A stretch of 64,000 bases of DNA from Pedobacter aquae (GTDB taxonomy: Bacteria > Bacteroidota > Bacteroidia > Sphingobacteriales > Sphingobacteriaceae). Position numbers and translations under genes: made by a program. The stretch spans positions 372,001 through 436,000 of the forward strand of contig NZ_CP043329.1 of NCBI RefSeq assembly GCF_008195825.1, read 5' to 3'. The notes under the pieces are model-generated. The model was not told where the DNA came from, did no database searches, and saw nothing but the letters and a program-made list of their open reading frames with translations. Every line of letters begins with the position of its first letter. Position 1 is the stretch's first letter. This document shows positions 17,837-27,727 of this stretch, in pieces.

Positions 17837-18606
17837 TAAAAAGTTTATCGGTTCTATTATCGCTTATTTTTCTTGCAATTGGTGTACAAGCGCAAGGTAA
17901 TTGGGGCGGTGGTGTAGACGATGAACCCTTACACTTTGGTTTTACTTTTCAATATATAGGTTCGGAATATAAAATTCAAAAAGGCTTAAACTGGCGAGAC
18001 GATATTATTGAAATAGATGCAGCAGCAGGCAGACCACCAATTAGAGAGCAAGTAAAAAGCATCAGTTCAACACTAAATCCTGGTTTCGGAATTGGCTTAT
18101 TGGCCAATTTATATGTAACCAAACATCTGGATTTAAGATTTACACCTACCCTAATTTTTGCAGATAGAGTTATAGATTACGAGTTTGAGAGTGGTAATTC
18201 TTACGAACAAGAAACGGTAAAATCTCCGGAAGGGTTTACAAGAAGGGCCGTATCGTCTACCATGATAGATTTTCCTTTATTACTTAAATTAAAATCAGAA
18301 AGGAAGGGTAATTTTAGGGCTTATCTTATAGGAGGCTTAAAATATGGTTTTGATATTGGCGCAAAGAAAAATGCTGACGATGCAGATAATACCTATTTTA
18401 ATAAATTATTAAAGAACCAACAAGGTATATTTTCTTATGAAGCTGGTTTAGGCTTTGATTTGTATTTCGAATTTTTTAAGCTTTCTCCAGAAATAAAAAT
18501 TGCTAATTCTGTAAATAGTGTTTTAAGAAGAGGGGAAGACCCATATTCTACTCCATTAGATAAACTTTTTCTAAGAAACTTTATTTTTAGTTTATATTTC
18601 GAGTAA
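17833..18606 (+). CDS. porT: type IX secretion outer membrane protein PorT
   Basis: A signal peptide ends near GVQAQG. The 257-residue protein is an eight-stranded-type outer-membrane barrel ending in a Phe-rich strand (NFIFSLYFE). PorT/SprT is required for type IX secretion and gliding, and its gene typically directly follows ubiE, as here with a 4-base overlap. The assignment rests on length, barrel pattern and this conserved neighbourhood; a generic PorT-fold barrel protein is the alternative. Confidence 0.78.
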   Translation: MIKSLSVLLSLIFLAIGVQAQGNWGGGVDDEPLHFGFTFQYIGSEYKIQKGLNWRDDIIEIDAAAGRPPIREQVKSISSTLNPGFGIGLLANLYVTKHLDLRFTPTLIFADRVIDYEFESGNSYEQETVKSPEGFTRRAVSSTMIDFPLLLKLKSERKGNFRAYLIGGLKYGFDIGAKKNADDADNTYFNKLLKNQQGIFSYEAGLGFDLYFEFFKLSPEIKIANSVNSVLRRGEDPYSTPLDKLFLRNFIFSLYFE

Positions 18607-18645
18607 GAGCCATATTTTAAAATCACATTTCACAAAAAATAAGCT

Positions 18646-19407
18646 ATGTCTAAAATTGTATTGATAACAGGTGCTACATCAGGTATTGGTGAGGCATGTG
18701 CAAAAGCTTTTGCACTGCTTAATTATAAAATCATCATCACAGGAAGGAGAAAAGATAAACTTGAAAATCTCAAACAAAATCTAGAGCGAGATTTTAGTAT
18801 AGAAGTTATCGCCTTGAATTTTGATGTTAGAGATTGCAAAGCCGTTACCCAAAATTTACATGATTTACCTAACGATTGGCGCCATATTGATGTTTTGATT
18901 AATAATGCAGGCTTGAGCCAGGGTTTAGACCCTATACATGAAGGGAGTTTAACAGATTGGGAAACCATGATAGACACCAATATAAAAGGACTGTTATATG
19001 TTTCTAAAATAGTTTCTTCATGGATGATTAGTAGAAAATCTGGCCATATCATAAACATAGGCTCTATTGCCGGAAAAGAAGTTTATGCCAATGGAAATGT
19101 TTACTGTGCTACTAAACACGCTGTAGATGCACTTAATAAAGCTATGCGAATTGATTTATTGCCACATGGAATAAAAGTGAGTGCCATACATCCTGGTGCT
19201 GTTGAAACAGAGTTTTCTGTAGTAAGATTTCATGGCGACCAAGAAAAAGCAGCTAAAGTTTATGAAGGTTATGAACCTTTATTAGCATCAGACATTGCAG
19301 AAACTATAGTTTTTATAGCCACAAGACCAGCGCATGTTAATATAAATGATTTGGTGATTATGCCAACTTCGCAAGCAAGTACTAGTCATCATCTAAAAAA
19401 TATTTAA
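18646..19407 (+). CDS. SDR family NAD(P)-dependent oxidoreductase
   Basis: This 253-residue classical short-chain dehydrogenase has TGATSGIGEA (nucleotide binding, residues 8-17), NNAG (about 86-89), a catalytic Ser in INIGSIAGKEV, and YCATK (catalytic Tyr/Lys, about 150-154). The TGRRKDKL segment suggests NADP preference. It resembles the YdfG group acting on 3-hydroxy acids such as serine or 3-hydroxypropionate. The substrate is not certain. Confidence 0.88.
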   Translation: MSKIVLITGATSGIGEACAKAFALLNYKIIITGRRKDKLENLKQNLERDFSIEVIALNFDVRDCKAVTQNLHDLPNDWRHIDVLINNAGLSQGLDPIHEGSLTDWETMIDTNIKGLLYVSKIVSSWMISRKSGHIINIGSIAGKEVYANGNVYCATKHAVDALNKAMRIDLLPHGIKVSAIHPGAVETEFSVVRFHGDQEKAAKVYEGYEPLLASDIAETIVFIATRPAHVNINDLVIMPTSQASTSHHLKNI

Positions 19408-19455
19408 TTTAGCTTATTAATTTCAGGAAAAGAGGTTTTAATCCTAATTATCATT

Positions 19456-19905
19456 ATGTCTTTAGAAACTACTATCAATCAAGATATTAAAGCTGCTATG
19501 TTGGCTAAAAATGAAGCTCAATTAAGAGCTTTAAGAGCAGTGAAATCGGCTCTATTACTAGCGAAAACAGAAAAAGGTGCTTCAACAGAAATAACTGAAG
19601 AAGCAGAAATAAAGGTTCTTCAAAAGTTGGTAAAGCAAAGAAAAGAATCGGCAGATATTTATAAAAGTCAAAATAGAGCAGATTTATATCAGATAGAAGC
19701 AGAAGAAATTGAAGTTATTGAGCATTACTTGCCAAAGCAACTCTCCGCAGAAGAATTAAACGCTTATTTAAAGCAATTAATGGATAAATTAAATGTAACT
19801 TCTGTTAAAGAAATGGGTAAAATAATGGGTATTGCAAGTAAAGAACTTTCTGGTAAAGCAGATGGAAAGGCAATATCAGAAAGTATAAAAAGCTTGTTAT
19901 CTTAA
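19456..19905 (+). CDS. GatB/YqeY domain-containing protein
   Basis: The 149-residue protein is helical and begins MSLETTINQDIKAAMLAKNE; it contains LRALRAVKSAL and ends KAISESIKSLLS, the stand-alone YqeY form of the tRNA-binding tail domain of GatB. It may interact with tRNA, but no firm function is known. Confidence 0.9.
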   Translation: MSLETTINQDIKAAMLAKNEAQLRALRAVKSALLLAKTEKGASTEITEEAEIKVLQKLVKQRKESADIYKSQNRADLYQIEAEEIEVIEHYLPKQLSAEELNAYLKQLMDKLNVTSVKEMGKIMGIASKELSGKADGKAISESIKSLLS

Positions 19906-20037
19906 AATTTATTGAAATAGTTCTTTAACAAACCGCTTAAAAGACTAATTTTATAAACATTTAATAAGGTTTTGTACCCAAATTAAAAACAGACTATTAT
20001 TTTAGCAGTTGATACACATTATCGAGATATAATTTTT

Positions 20038-20802
20038 ATGGAGTTTACAATTAAAGAGGAAAACGGTTTCAAATATATAGAAGAAGGTGAAGGTGAGGTT
20101 TTGTTGTTGCTCCATGGTTTAATGGGTGCTTTAAGTAACTGGGAAGAAGTTATACTCGAATTTAAAGATCGTTATCGGGTAGTTATTCCAATGCTACCTA
20201 TTTATGATTTACCTCTGTTAACAACTGGTGTAAAAAGTCTGGCTAAATTTGTTCATAAATTTGTGAAGTTTAAGAAGTTCCAAAATGTAATTGTTTTAGG
20301 AAATTCTTTGGGCGGGCATGTTGGTTTAGTTTTTGTTACTTCACACCCAGAATTTGTGAGATCATTGGTTTTAACCGGAAGTTCTGGCTTGTATGAAAAC
20401 TCTTTTGGTGGGTCTTTCCCTAAAAGAGAGAATTACGATTTTATAAAAGAAAAGGTAGAGTTTACTTTTTATGATCCTGCTACAGCAACCAAAGAATTGG
20501 TTGATGAAGTTTTTGAAACGGTAAATGATAGGTATAAAGTAATCAGAATTTTAGCCATGGCTAAATCGGCAATTAGACACAATATGTCTAAAGATTTGCA
20601 TAAGATAAAACTTCCTGTTTCTTTAATTTGGGGCAGAAACGATAGAATTACACCACCAGAAGTGGCAGAAGAGTTTAATAATTTATTGCCAAATTCTGAT
20701 TTATATTGGATAGATAAATGCGGGCATGCACCCATGATGGAACAGCCAGCAGAGTTTAATCAAATTTTAAATAAAGTTTTAGAAAAGATAGAGAATCAAT
20801 GA
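20038..20802 (+). CDS. alpha/beta hydrolase
   Basis: The 254-residue protein has the alpha/beta-hydrolase fold: LLLLHGLMGA (oxyanion-hole region), the nucleophile elbow GNSLGG (Ser about 97), GRNDRITPP (acid Asp) and CGHAPMMEQP (His). These complete the Ser-Asp-His triad. The substrate is unknown. Its stop overlaps the start of the CBS gene by 4 bases, so the two are translationally coupled. Confidence 0.88.
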   Translation: MEFTIKEENGFKYIEEGEGEVLLLLHGLMGALSNWEEVILEFKDRYRVVIPMLPIYDLPLLTTGVKSLAKFVHKFVKFKKFQNVIVLGNSLGGHVGLVFVTSHPEFVRSLVLTGSSGLYENSFGGSFPKRENYDFIKEKVEFTFYDPATATKELVDEVFETVNDRYKVIRILAMAKSAIRHNMSKDLHKIKLPVSLIWGRNDRITPPEVAEEFNNLLPNSDLYWIDKCGHAPMMEQPAEFNQILNKVLEKIENQ

Positions 20803-21464
20803 TTGCAGCTCAACTCATATCAGATGCGATACCATCCATCAAAACCTCTGATACCATTCAGAAAGTTGAGGATCGCATGGCTGAGTTTAGGCTAAATCAT
20901 TTGCCCATTGTAAATGAAACTCAATTTTTGGGTTTAATTTCTGATGAAGATATCATTGAAATTCCTGATTACGATACCACAGTAGCAAACGTGAATTTAT
21001 CTTTAATAAATCCATTTGTTTATGAAGACCAACATATTTACGAAGTTATCAAACTGTTTTACGAGCAAAAATTAACAGCAGTACCGGTTCTGGATAGCAG
21101 CATGAATTATCTGGGTTTAATATCTATTAATACTTTAACAGAATATTTTGCTAAAATAACTTCTGTAACAGACCCCGGAGGTATAATAGTGCTAGAAATT
21201 AGTAACAGGAATAATTCTTTGTCTCATATAGCACAAATTGTTGAGTCTAATAATGCGCAAATTCTAAGTTCTTATGTAGATACAGTTGATAATTCTACAA
21301 AACTAGAAATTACTATTAAAGTAAATAAAACAGATATCAGCCAAATCGTTGCCTCTTTTTTAAGATACGATTACACTATAAAAGCTACCTTTAACCATTT
21401 ACAACGCGATAATGATTCTAAAAATCGTTTTGATTCTTTGATGAATTATCTGAGCTTTGATTAA
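20799..21464 (+). CDS. CBS domain-containing protein
   Basis: The 221-residue protein has two N-terminal CBS motifs (about 1-125; HLPIVNETQFLGLISDEDI and LTAVPVLDSSMNYLGLIS) that would bind an adenosyl ligand, then an ACT-like C-terminal part (about 130-200). It is probably a regulatory sensor. It is encoded directly upstream of nadK (50-base gap), which fits adenine-nucleotide sensing, but this is inference. Confidence 0.85.
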   Translation: MIAAQLISDAIPSIKTSDTIQKVEDRMAEFRLNHLPIVNETQFLGLISDEDIIEIPDYDTTVANVNLSLINPFVYEDQHIYEVIKLFYEQKLTAVPVLDSSMNYLGLISINTLTEYFAKITSVTDPGGIIVLEISNRNNSLSHIAQIVESNNAQILSSYVDTVDNSTKLEITIKVNKTDISQIVASFLRYDYTIKATFNHLQRDNDSKNRFDSLMNYLSFD

Positions 21465-21514
21465 GATTAGCTCATTAAAAATTAATCCTCATTCATTGAT
21501 ATAAAATAAAAGTA

Positions 21515-22395
21515 ATGATCATTGGAATTTACGGCAGACAATTTAATAACTCGGTTTTACCCTATGTACAACAGGTTTTTGATTGTTTGGTAGAGCATGA
21601 GGTAGAAGTTTTAGTTTATCAAGATTTTTTGAATTTGTAAAGGATAAATTATTTCTGCCAAAGCAGTTTGGCACTTTTAAAACTCATTTAGACATCAAAG
21701 ATAAGGTAGATGTAATGATAAGCCTTGGCGGCGATGGAACCATGCTTGATACCGTAACTTTTGTTAGAGACTCTGGCATCCCAATGGTGGGTATCAATTT
21801 TGGAAGATTGGGCTTTCTGGCAAGTGTAAGTAAAGAAGGCATTAAATCAGCTATAGAAGGCCTTATTAATCATAAATTTACTTTAGACGTAAGGCGTTTG
21901 CTAAAGGTAGAATCAAACCAAAACCTTTTCAAAGACCTTAATTTTGCACTTAACGATTTAACCATACATAAAAGAGATAATTCTGCCATGATGCTTATTC
22001 ATTGCTATCAAGATGGTGAATTTTTAAACTCTTATTGGGCAGATGGTTTAATTGTTGCAACCCCAACAGGCTCAACAGCTTACTCTTTAAGTTGTGGTGG
22101 TCCTATTGTGTTTCCACGTTCAGGTAATATGGTGATAACGCCAATTTCTCCTCATAATCTTAACGTAAGACCGGTTGTTTTATCTGATGCTCATACTTTA
22201 ACTTTTGAAATAGAAGGTAGAAGCTCTAAGTATCTGGTTACTTGCGATTCTAGAACAGAAATTGTAGACTCATCTATAAGGTTAAGTGTTAAAAGAGCAG
22301 ATTTTGATATCAACCTAGTTAGACTAAACAATGAAACCTATTTATCTACGTTAAGAAACAAATTACTTTGGGGTATAGATACCAGAAATTATTAA
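21515..22395 (+). CDS. nadK: NAD kinase (frameshifted)
   Basis: NAD kinase phosphorylates NAD to NADP. From ATG 21515 the frame gives MIIGIYGRQFNNSVLPYVQ but stops after about 37 residues. Adding one T to the T6 run at 21625-21630 restores continuous coding into SLGGDGTMLDT (the GGDG catalytic motif) and ATPTGSTAYSLS, giving 293 residues, exactly the family length. NAD kinase is essential in most bacteria and no second copy lies in this window. The break is therefore probably a sequence error, not a real null allele. Confidence 0.9.
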
Positions 22396-23200
22396 ATGTT
22401 TAAATCTTTTAAGCTCCTTTTATTCCTTTGTTTTTTAGGGTCTTACCAAGCTTTTCTCAAACTTGGGAGTTAGGTATTAGCGCCGGAGGTATGGGATATC
22501 AAGGAGATTTAAATCAACATAAGTTTTATAAGTTTAACAATATAGCTTTTGGGGGTTCTGTAAAAAGAAATTTCGATGGTTTTTGGTCGTTAAAATTATC
22601 CGTTTTAAACGGAAAAGTAAATGCTAACGATGCCGATTCTGATTTTGCACAAGAAAGAGAAAGAAATCTTAATTTTTATTCTGGTGTAACCGAGGGGAGT
22701 TTATTAGTAGAATTTAACTTTTTTGATTACGGTTTAAACTTTGGTCAGTCTAGAATTACTCCTTTATATTTACAGGTTTATCTGTTTTTGGTTTCAACCC
22801 TAAAACAGAATATAGGGGAGAAACTTACGAATTAAGATTGTTTAATACAGAGGGGCAACCCAATGGCGAAGCCTATAAAACAATTTCAACATCTATACCT
22901 TTAGGGGCTGGTGTAAAGTATAGAATTAATGAAAAACTCAACATAGCGGCAGAATTTGGGTTTAGAAAAGCCAATACAGATTATTTAGATGACGTAAGCC
23001 AAAGATATCCTAATATAGCCTATGGAAGCACAAGAGCAGCACTTGCAGACCGTTCTATAGGGCAAAATAAATTAGGTAATGTGGCTACGCCAGATGTAAA
23101 AGGCGTACAAAGAGGCGATTTTAGAAAAAAGGACACCTATCTATTTGCGGGTATTACCTTATCTTATACCTTTGTGCGTCAAAATTGTCCGTTATTTTAG
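22396..23200 (+). CDS. DUF6089 family outer-membrane protein (frameshifted twice)
   Basis: The product has a signal peptide (MFKSFKLLLFLCF then PSFSQTWELG) and a beta-barrel-like body, about 268 residues when two one-base losses are repaired: the T6 run at 22431-22436 and the TTT at 22769-22771. The repaired middle reads FTGLSVFGFNPKTEYRG and the last part contains RINEKLNIAAEFGFRK. In Bacteroidota a DUF6089 gene stands between nadK and uppS, as here, directly after the nadK stop. It is probably an envelope protein of unknown role. Confidence 0.82.
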
Positions 23201-23223
23201 TTAAAAATATCTTACATAAATAG

Positions 23224-23964
23224 ATGAGTTTCAGGGAGCAAATTAACGTTTCAAAATTACCAGAACATGTAGCCATTATTATGGATGGCAATGGAAGATG
23301 GGCAAAAGAGCAAGGGAAATTACGAGTATTTGGCCATAAGAATGGTGTTTTAGCCGTTAGAGATACTGTAGAAGGAGCAGCAGAATTAGGTGTAAAAAAC
23401 CTTACCTTATATGCTTTTTCTACCGAGAACTGGAACAGACCAAAATTGGAAGTTACGGCTTTAATGGAGCTTTTAGTAAGTACCATCAGTAAAGAAACAA
23501 GAACCTTAATGGACAATAATGTAAGATTAAATGCTATTGGGAATTTAGACGCTTTACCATCAAGATGTTATAAAGAGTTAAAAGAAGCCATGGCAAAAAC
23601 AGCAGGCAATACACGCTTAACCTTAACTTTAGCGTTATCTTATAGTTCTAGATGGGAAATTACAGAAGCATCAAAGAAAATTGCTGCTGATGTAGTAGCT
23701 GGCAAGCTAAAAGAAGAGGATATTACAGAAGCTTTGTTTTCGTCTTATCTTACTATGCATAATCTGCCAGATCCAGAATTAATGATTAGAACTAGCGGTG
23801 AACATAGAATTAGTAATTATTTGCTTTGGCAATTGGCTTACGCCGAATTATATTTTACCCATAAACTTTGGCCAGATTTTAGGCGAGAAGACCTATTTGA
23901 AGCCATTTTTGATTATCAACAAAGAGAAAGAAGGTTCGGTTTAACAAGCGAACAAATTAGCTAA
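23224..23964 (+). CDS. uppS: isoprenyl transferase (undecaprenyl diphosphate synthase)
   Basis: This 246-residue cis-prenyltransferase makes undecaprenyl diphosphate, the lipid carrier for cell-wall precursors. HVAIIMDGNGRWAKEQG (catalytic Asp, P-loop-like) and the C-terminal IRTSGEHRISNYLLWQLAY, with basic residues that hold the diphosphate, are diagnostic. It lies between the DUF6089 gene and bamA in an envelope-biogenesis block. Confidence 0.95.
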   Translation: MSFREQINVSKLPEHVAIIMDGNGRWAKEQGKLRVFGHKNGVLAVRDTVEGAAELGVKNLTLYAFSTENWNRPKLEVTALMELLVSTISKETRTLMDNNVRLNAIGNLDALPSRCYKELKEAMAKTAGNTRLTLTLALSYSSRWEITEASKKIAADVVAGKLKEEDITEALFSSYLTMHNLPDPELMIRTSGEHRISNYLLWQLAYAELYFTHKLWPDFRREDLFEAIFDYQQRERRFGLTSEQIS

Positions 23965-24025
23965 ATTTTACTTTTAACAAATTTTAACAAAGAATAAAGT
24001 TAATTTAGCCACGATACGTAAATAA

Positions 24026-26548
24026 ATGAAGAAATTATTTTTAGCCATTATATTCATCAATCTTTGTTTTTCTGGATTTGCACAACTACGTCCGTCCTCA
24101 AGAAATAACACTCCAAAAGCCTCAGATGATGAAATAGGATACCTTAATCCAAAAGAATACACTATTGCAGGTATTAAAATCAACGGAGTAAATTATTTGG
24201 ATACCGCCGTTTTATTAACCATTTCTAAATTGGCTGTTGGTGATAGGATTATGGTGCCAGGTGAAGCTACTTCTGCTGCAGTTAAAAACTTATGGGATCA
24301 ACGTTTGTTTGAAGATATTGAACTTTCTATAGCTAAAATTCAAGGCGACTCTGTTTATTTTGATCTTAATTTGGTTGAAGTACCTCGTGTATCATCCATA
24401 AAATTATCTGGTTTAACAAAATCAGAAACTACAGAAATCCAAGAAAAACTTAATAATCAGAAAAGTAAAGTTGTTAATGAGAATTTAAATAAAACCATTA
24501 ATGCTATTATTAAAAAGCACTTTTTTGAGAAAGGTTACCTCAATACAGAAATAGATATTACTTACAAAGCCGATACTTCTGATGCTAACAGTAAAATTGT
24601 TAATGTTAAAGTTGATAAAAACAATAAGGTAAAAGTAAACGCCATCAATATTGAAGGTAATAAAGAGTTTAATGATGCTAAGCTTAAGAAATTCATGAAG
24701 AAAACTCATGAACAAGCATGGTATAAAGTTTTTGGCTCAGGTAAATTTATCCAAGAAAAATACGAAGAAGATAAAGATAAACTGGTAGCTAAAATGCGTG
24801 AAAAAGGCTACCGAGAAGCAGAAATTGTTTCAGATTCTATTTATCCTCATGATAAAAATGCTATCAATATAGATATGAAGATTCATGAAGGGCCTAAATA
24901 CTATTTTGGAAATGTAACTTTTGTGGGAAATGCTAAATATCCAACATCTATATTAAAGCAAGTATTAAAGATAGAAAAGGGAGAAGTTTTTAGTGAAGAG
25001 AAATTAGAAAAAACGCTACGTTCTAGTCCTAACAGTGATGATGTTTCTTCTCTTTACTTAAATGATGGTTATTTAACTTTCAATGTAGACCCTGTACAAA
25101 CAAAAATCTATAATGATACGATTGACCTTGAAATCAGAATATTTGAAGGTCCGCAGTATACCATCAATAAAATTATTTTAAAAGGTAATGAGCTTACAAA
25201 TGATCAAGTAGTTTTAAGGGAGATTAGAACTAAACCTGGTCAGAAATTTTCTAAAGACGCATTAATTCGTTCGCAAAGACAAATTACCCAATTAGGTAAT
25301 TTTGATGAGCAAAAAGTTGATATCAAACCAATACCTAACCCAGCAGATGGTACGGTAGACATACAATATACAGTGGTAGAAAAACCATCAGACCAGATTG
25401 AACTTTCTGGAGGTTTTGGAGGTGGTAGGGTAGTTGGTACTTTAGGTTTAACCTTCAATAACTTTTCTGCAAAGAATTTATTTAACCTAAAAGCTTATAA
25501 ACCGCTACCAAAAGGAGATGGACAAAAGTTAAGTATTAGAGGACAAACCAACGGGAAATTTTTCCAGTCTTATAGTTTCTCATTCTCAGAGCCTTGGTTT
25601 GGAGGTAAAAAACCTATTTATTTTGGTATAAGTGCGTTTACATCTTTACAAAGTAATGGTTTAGCAAACTCTAACCCTGTGCAGCAAAAAATCCGTTTAA
25701 ATGGTGTTACTTTTAGTTTAGGTAAGCAATTAAAATGGCCTGATGACTTTTTTAGAGTAGATTATTCTGCCAACTTACAGCAATTTAGGTTAAAAAATTA
25801 TGCAGGTTATTTGTTTGAAAACGGAGATTCTTACGATTTAAGTTTGTCTCAAGTTTTTAGCAGAAACTCTATTGATGCACCTATATTTCCTACCTCTGGC
25901 TCAAACATTAAATTTACTGTACAGGCTACCTTGCCTTATTCAGCTTTTAACGGTAAAAATTATGGTAATTTACCTACAGCGGAGAGATATAAATTTACAG
26001 AATACCATAAATGGAAGTTCGAATCTCAGTTTTTCCAAAGAGTTTATGGTAAAATGATATTAAAAGCTCAAGCTCAATTTGGTTTCCTTGGCTTTTATAG
26101 TAAAGAAGTTGGTCAAGCCCCATTCGGGAGGTTTAGATTGGGAGGAGATGGCTTGCAAGCATTTGACTTTTTACAAGGCTCTGAGGTTATTGGTTTAAGA
26201 GGTTATGCAAATAACGCTGTTGTACCAGAAGGTGCGCCTACTACAGCTGGTAGCCCAATTTTTAATAAATATGTTTTAGAATTAAGACATCCTATTACTT
26301 TAAGTGAATCAGCTCAAGTTTTTGCCTTAACATTTATGGAAGGTGGTAACACTTGGAATAGATTCGCAGATTTTAATCCTTTTAACGTAAAAAGATCTGT
26401 GGGTGTTGGTGCAAGAATATTCCTGCCAATTTTTGGTTTATTAGGTATAGATTATGGTTACGCATTTGATAGGATACCCGGACAACAGGATGGCGGTAGA
26501 CAGCCATTTACCTTTAGTATAGCACAACAATTAGGAGGGTTTAACTAA
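24026..26548 (+). CDS. bamA: outer membrane protein assembly factor BamA
   Basis: The 840-residue protein has a signal peptide ending near GFAQ, POTRA domains (about 45-440; one begins KVNAINIEGNKEFND), and the C-terminal Omp85 barrel (about 470-840) with LRGYANNAVVP near the conserved VRGY/F loop position. BamA inserts and folds outer-membrane barrel proteins. Two OmpH/Skp chaperone genes follow after 8 and 42 bases, which fits a shared role in barrel biogenesis. Confidence 0.95.
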   Translation: MKKLFLAIIFINLCFSGFAQLRPSSRNNTPKASDDEIGYLNPKEYTIAGIKINGVNYLDTAVLLTISKLAVGDRIMVPGEATSAAVKNLWDQRLFEDIELSIAKIQGDSVYFDLNLVEVPRVSSIKLSGLTKSETTEIQEKLNNQKSKVVNENLNKTINAIIKKHFFEKGYLNTEIDITYKADTSDANSKIVNVKVDKNNKVKVNAINIEGNKEFNDAKLKKFMKKTHEQAWYKVFGSGKFIQEKYEEDKDKLVAKMREKGYREAEIVSDSIYPHDKNAINIDMKIHEGPKYYFGNVTFVGNAKYPTSILKQVLKIEKGEVFSEEKLEKTLRSSPNSDDVSSLYLNDGYLTFNVDPVQTKIYNDTIDLEIRIFEGPQYTINKIILKGNELTNDQVVLREIRTKPGQKFSKDALIRSQRQITQLGNFDEQKVDIKPIPNPADGTVDIQYTVVEKPSDQIELSGGFGGGRVVGTLGLTFNNFSAKNLFNLKAYKPLPKGDGQKLSIRGQTNGKFFQSYSFSFSEPWFGGKKPIYFGISAFTSLQSNGLANSNPVQQKIRLNGVTFSLGKQLKWPDDFFRVDYSANLQQFRLKNYAGYLFENGDSYDLSLSQVFSRNSIDAPIFPTSGSNIKFTVQATLPYSAFNGKNYGNLPTAERYKFTEYHKWKFESQFFQRVYGKMILKAQAQFGFLGFYSKEVGQAPFGRFRLGGDGLQAFDFLQGSEVIGLRGYANNAVVPEGAPTTAGSPIFNKYVLELRHPITLSESAQVFALTFMEGGNTWNRFADFNPFNVKRSVGVGARIFLPIFGLLGIDYGYAFDRIPGQQDGGRQPFTFSIAQQLGGFN

Positions 26549-26556
26549 TTAAAATC

Positions 26557-27081
26557 ATGAGATATATAATATCTGTTCTATTAATCGTTATAAGTAGCAT
26601 TGGAGCTTTTGCGCAACGTTTAGCTTATGTTGATTCAGATTATATATTAAAACATGTTCCAGAGTATTCATCTGCACAAAAACAGCTCGATGGTTTATCA
26701 GAACAGTGGCAAAAAGAAATTGATAAAAAGTTTATAGAAGTAGAAACTTTAAATAAAGCTTATTTAGCAGATCAGGTTTTATTAACTGATGAAATGCGTA
26801 AAAAGCGAGAAGAAGAAATACAAATAAAAGAGAAAGAAGCTACAGATTTACAACAAAAGCGTTTTGGCTTTGAAGGAGAGCTTTATCAACAAAGAGTGAA
26901 ATTAATCAAGCCTATTCAAGAAAAAATAGGAAAGGCCATAGAAGAATATGCCGCCAGAGATGGGTTAGACATCATATTAGACAAAGCTTCTGTAACCATG
27001 CTTTTTGCCAGACCAAGTTATGATAAAAGCAATGATATTATAACAAGATTAGGATATAAGCCAGGTTCATTTGCTAAATAG
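26557..27081 (+). CDS. OmpH/Skp family periplasmic chaperone
   Basis: The 174-residue protein has a signal peptide (to about GAFAQ), the opening strand RLAYVDSDYILKHVPEY and long charged helices with Glu/Lys/Gln heptads, as in Skp tentacles. It would hold unfolded outer-membrane proteins on the way to BamA, encoded 8 bases upstream. A paralogue follows directly. Confidence 0.9.
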   Translation: MRYIISVLLIVISSIGAFAQRLAYVDSDYILKHVPEYSSAQKQLDGLSEQWQKEIDKKFIEVETLNKAYLADQVLLTDEMRKKREEEIQIKEKEATDLQQKRFGFEGELYQQRVKLIKPIQEKIGKAIEEYAARDGLDIILDKASVTMLFARPSYDKSNDIITRLGYKPGSFAK

Positions 27082-27123
27082 AAAAATTTATTATAAACTC
27101 GTAAAACAAAAAGTACAATAGAA

Positions 27124-27636
27124 ATGAAAAGATTATTTAAGATTGCGTTAGTAGCAGGATGTTTGTTTTTTGCTGGGAATGTGGCTAATGCACAGCAGAA
27201 AATTGCTTATATCAATTCTGCAGAGTTAATTAAAGCTATGCCAGAGGTAGCAACAGCAGACAAACAATTAGAAACTTATAAAACTACTTTAGATACAGAC
27301 GGTAAAACTATGTATTCAGAGTATCAAGCTAAAGTTCAAGATTATCAATCTAAAGAAAAAACTTTAAGCGATGCGATGAAAGAGATGAAAATCAAAGAAA
27401 TTCAAGACTTAGAGAAAAGAATTCAAGAATTTCAACAAAAAGCTGGCGAAAACTTCGAGAAAAAAAGAGGCGAGTTATATGACCCAATTCTTAAAAAAGC
27501 AGAAGATGCAGTAAAAGTTGTAGCTAAAGAAAAAGGTTATGCTTACGTTTTTGATACAACCCAACCAGGTATTGTTTACTTTGATGGTGGTATCAATATC
27601 CTTACTGATGTTAAAACTAAATTAGGTTTAAAATAA
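27124..27636 (+). CDS. OmpH/Skp family periplasmic chaperone
   Basis: This second Skp-like protein, 170 residues, has a signal peptide ending near NVANAQQ, then KIAYINSAELIKAMPEV and a long coiled-coil region. It is a tandem paralogue of the preceding gene (same start strand and helix layout). A strong terminator follows, closing the bamA-ompH-ompH unit. Confidence 0.9.
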   Translation: MKRLFKIALVAGCLFFAGNVANAQQKIAYINSAELIKAMPEVATADKQLETYKTTLDTDGKTMYSEYQAKVQDYQSKEKTLSDAMKEMKIKEIQDLEKRIQEFQQKAGENFEKKRGELYDPILKKAEDAVKVVAKEKGYAYVFDTTQPGIVYFDGGINILTDVKTKLGLK

Positions 27637-27664
27637 TATTGCTATAGCGATATAGAATATTTAA

Positions 27665-27699
27665 ATGCGAAGCCATTCTCAAAGGCTTCGCATTTTTTT
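27665..27699 (+). terminator. rho-independent terminator after the ompH pair
   Basis: ATGCGAAGCC at 27665-27674 pairs with GGCTTCGCAT at 27684-27693 around a 9-base loop and runs into a T7 tract. It lies 28 bases after the second ompH stop. Confidence 0.88.
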
Positions 27700-27727
27700 A
27701 TTTTATTTGTAGCTTGTAACCTATTAC

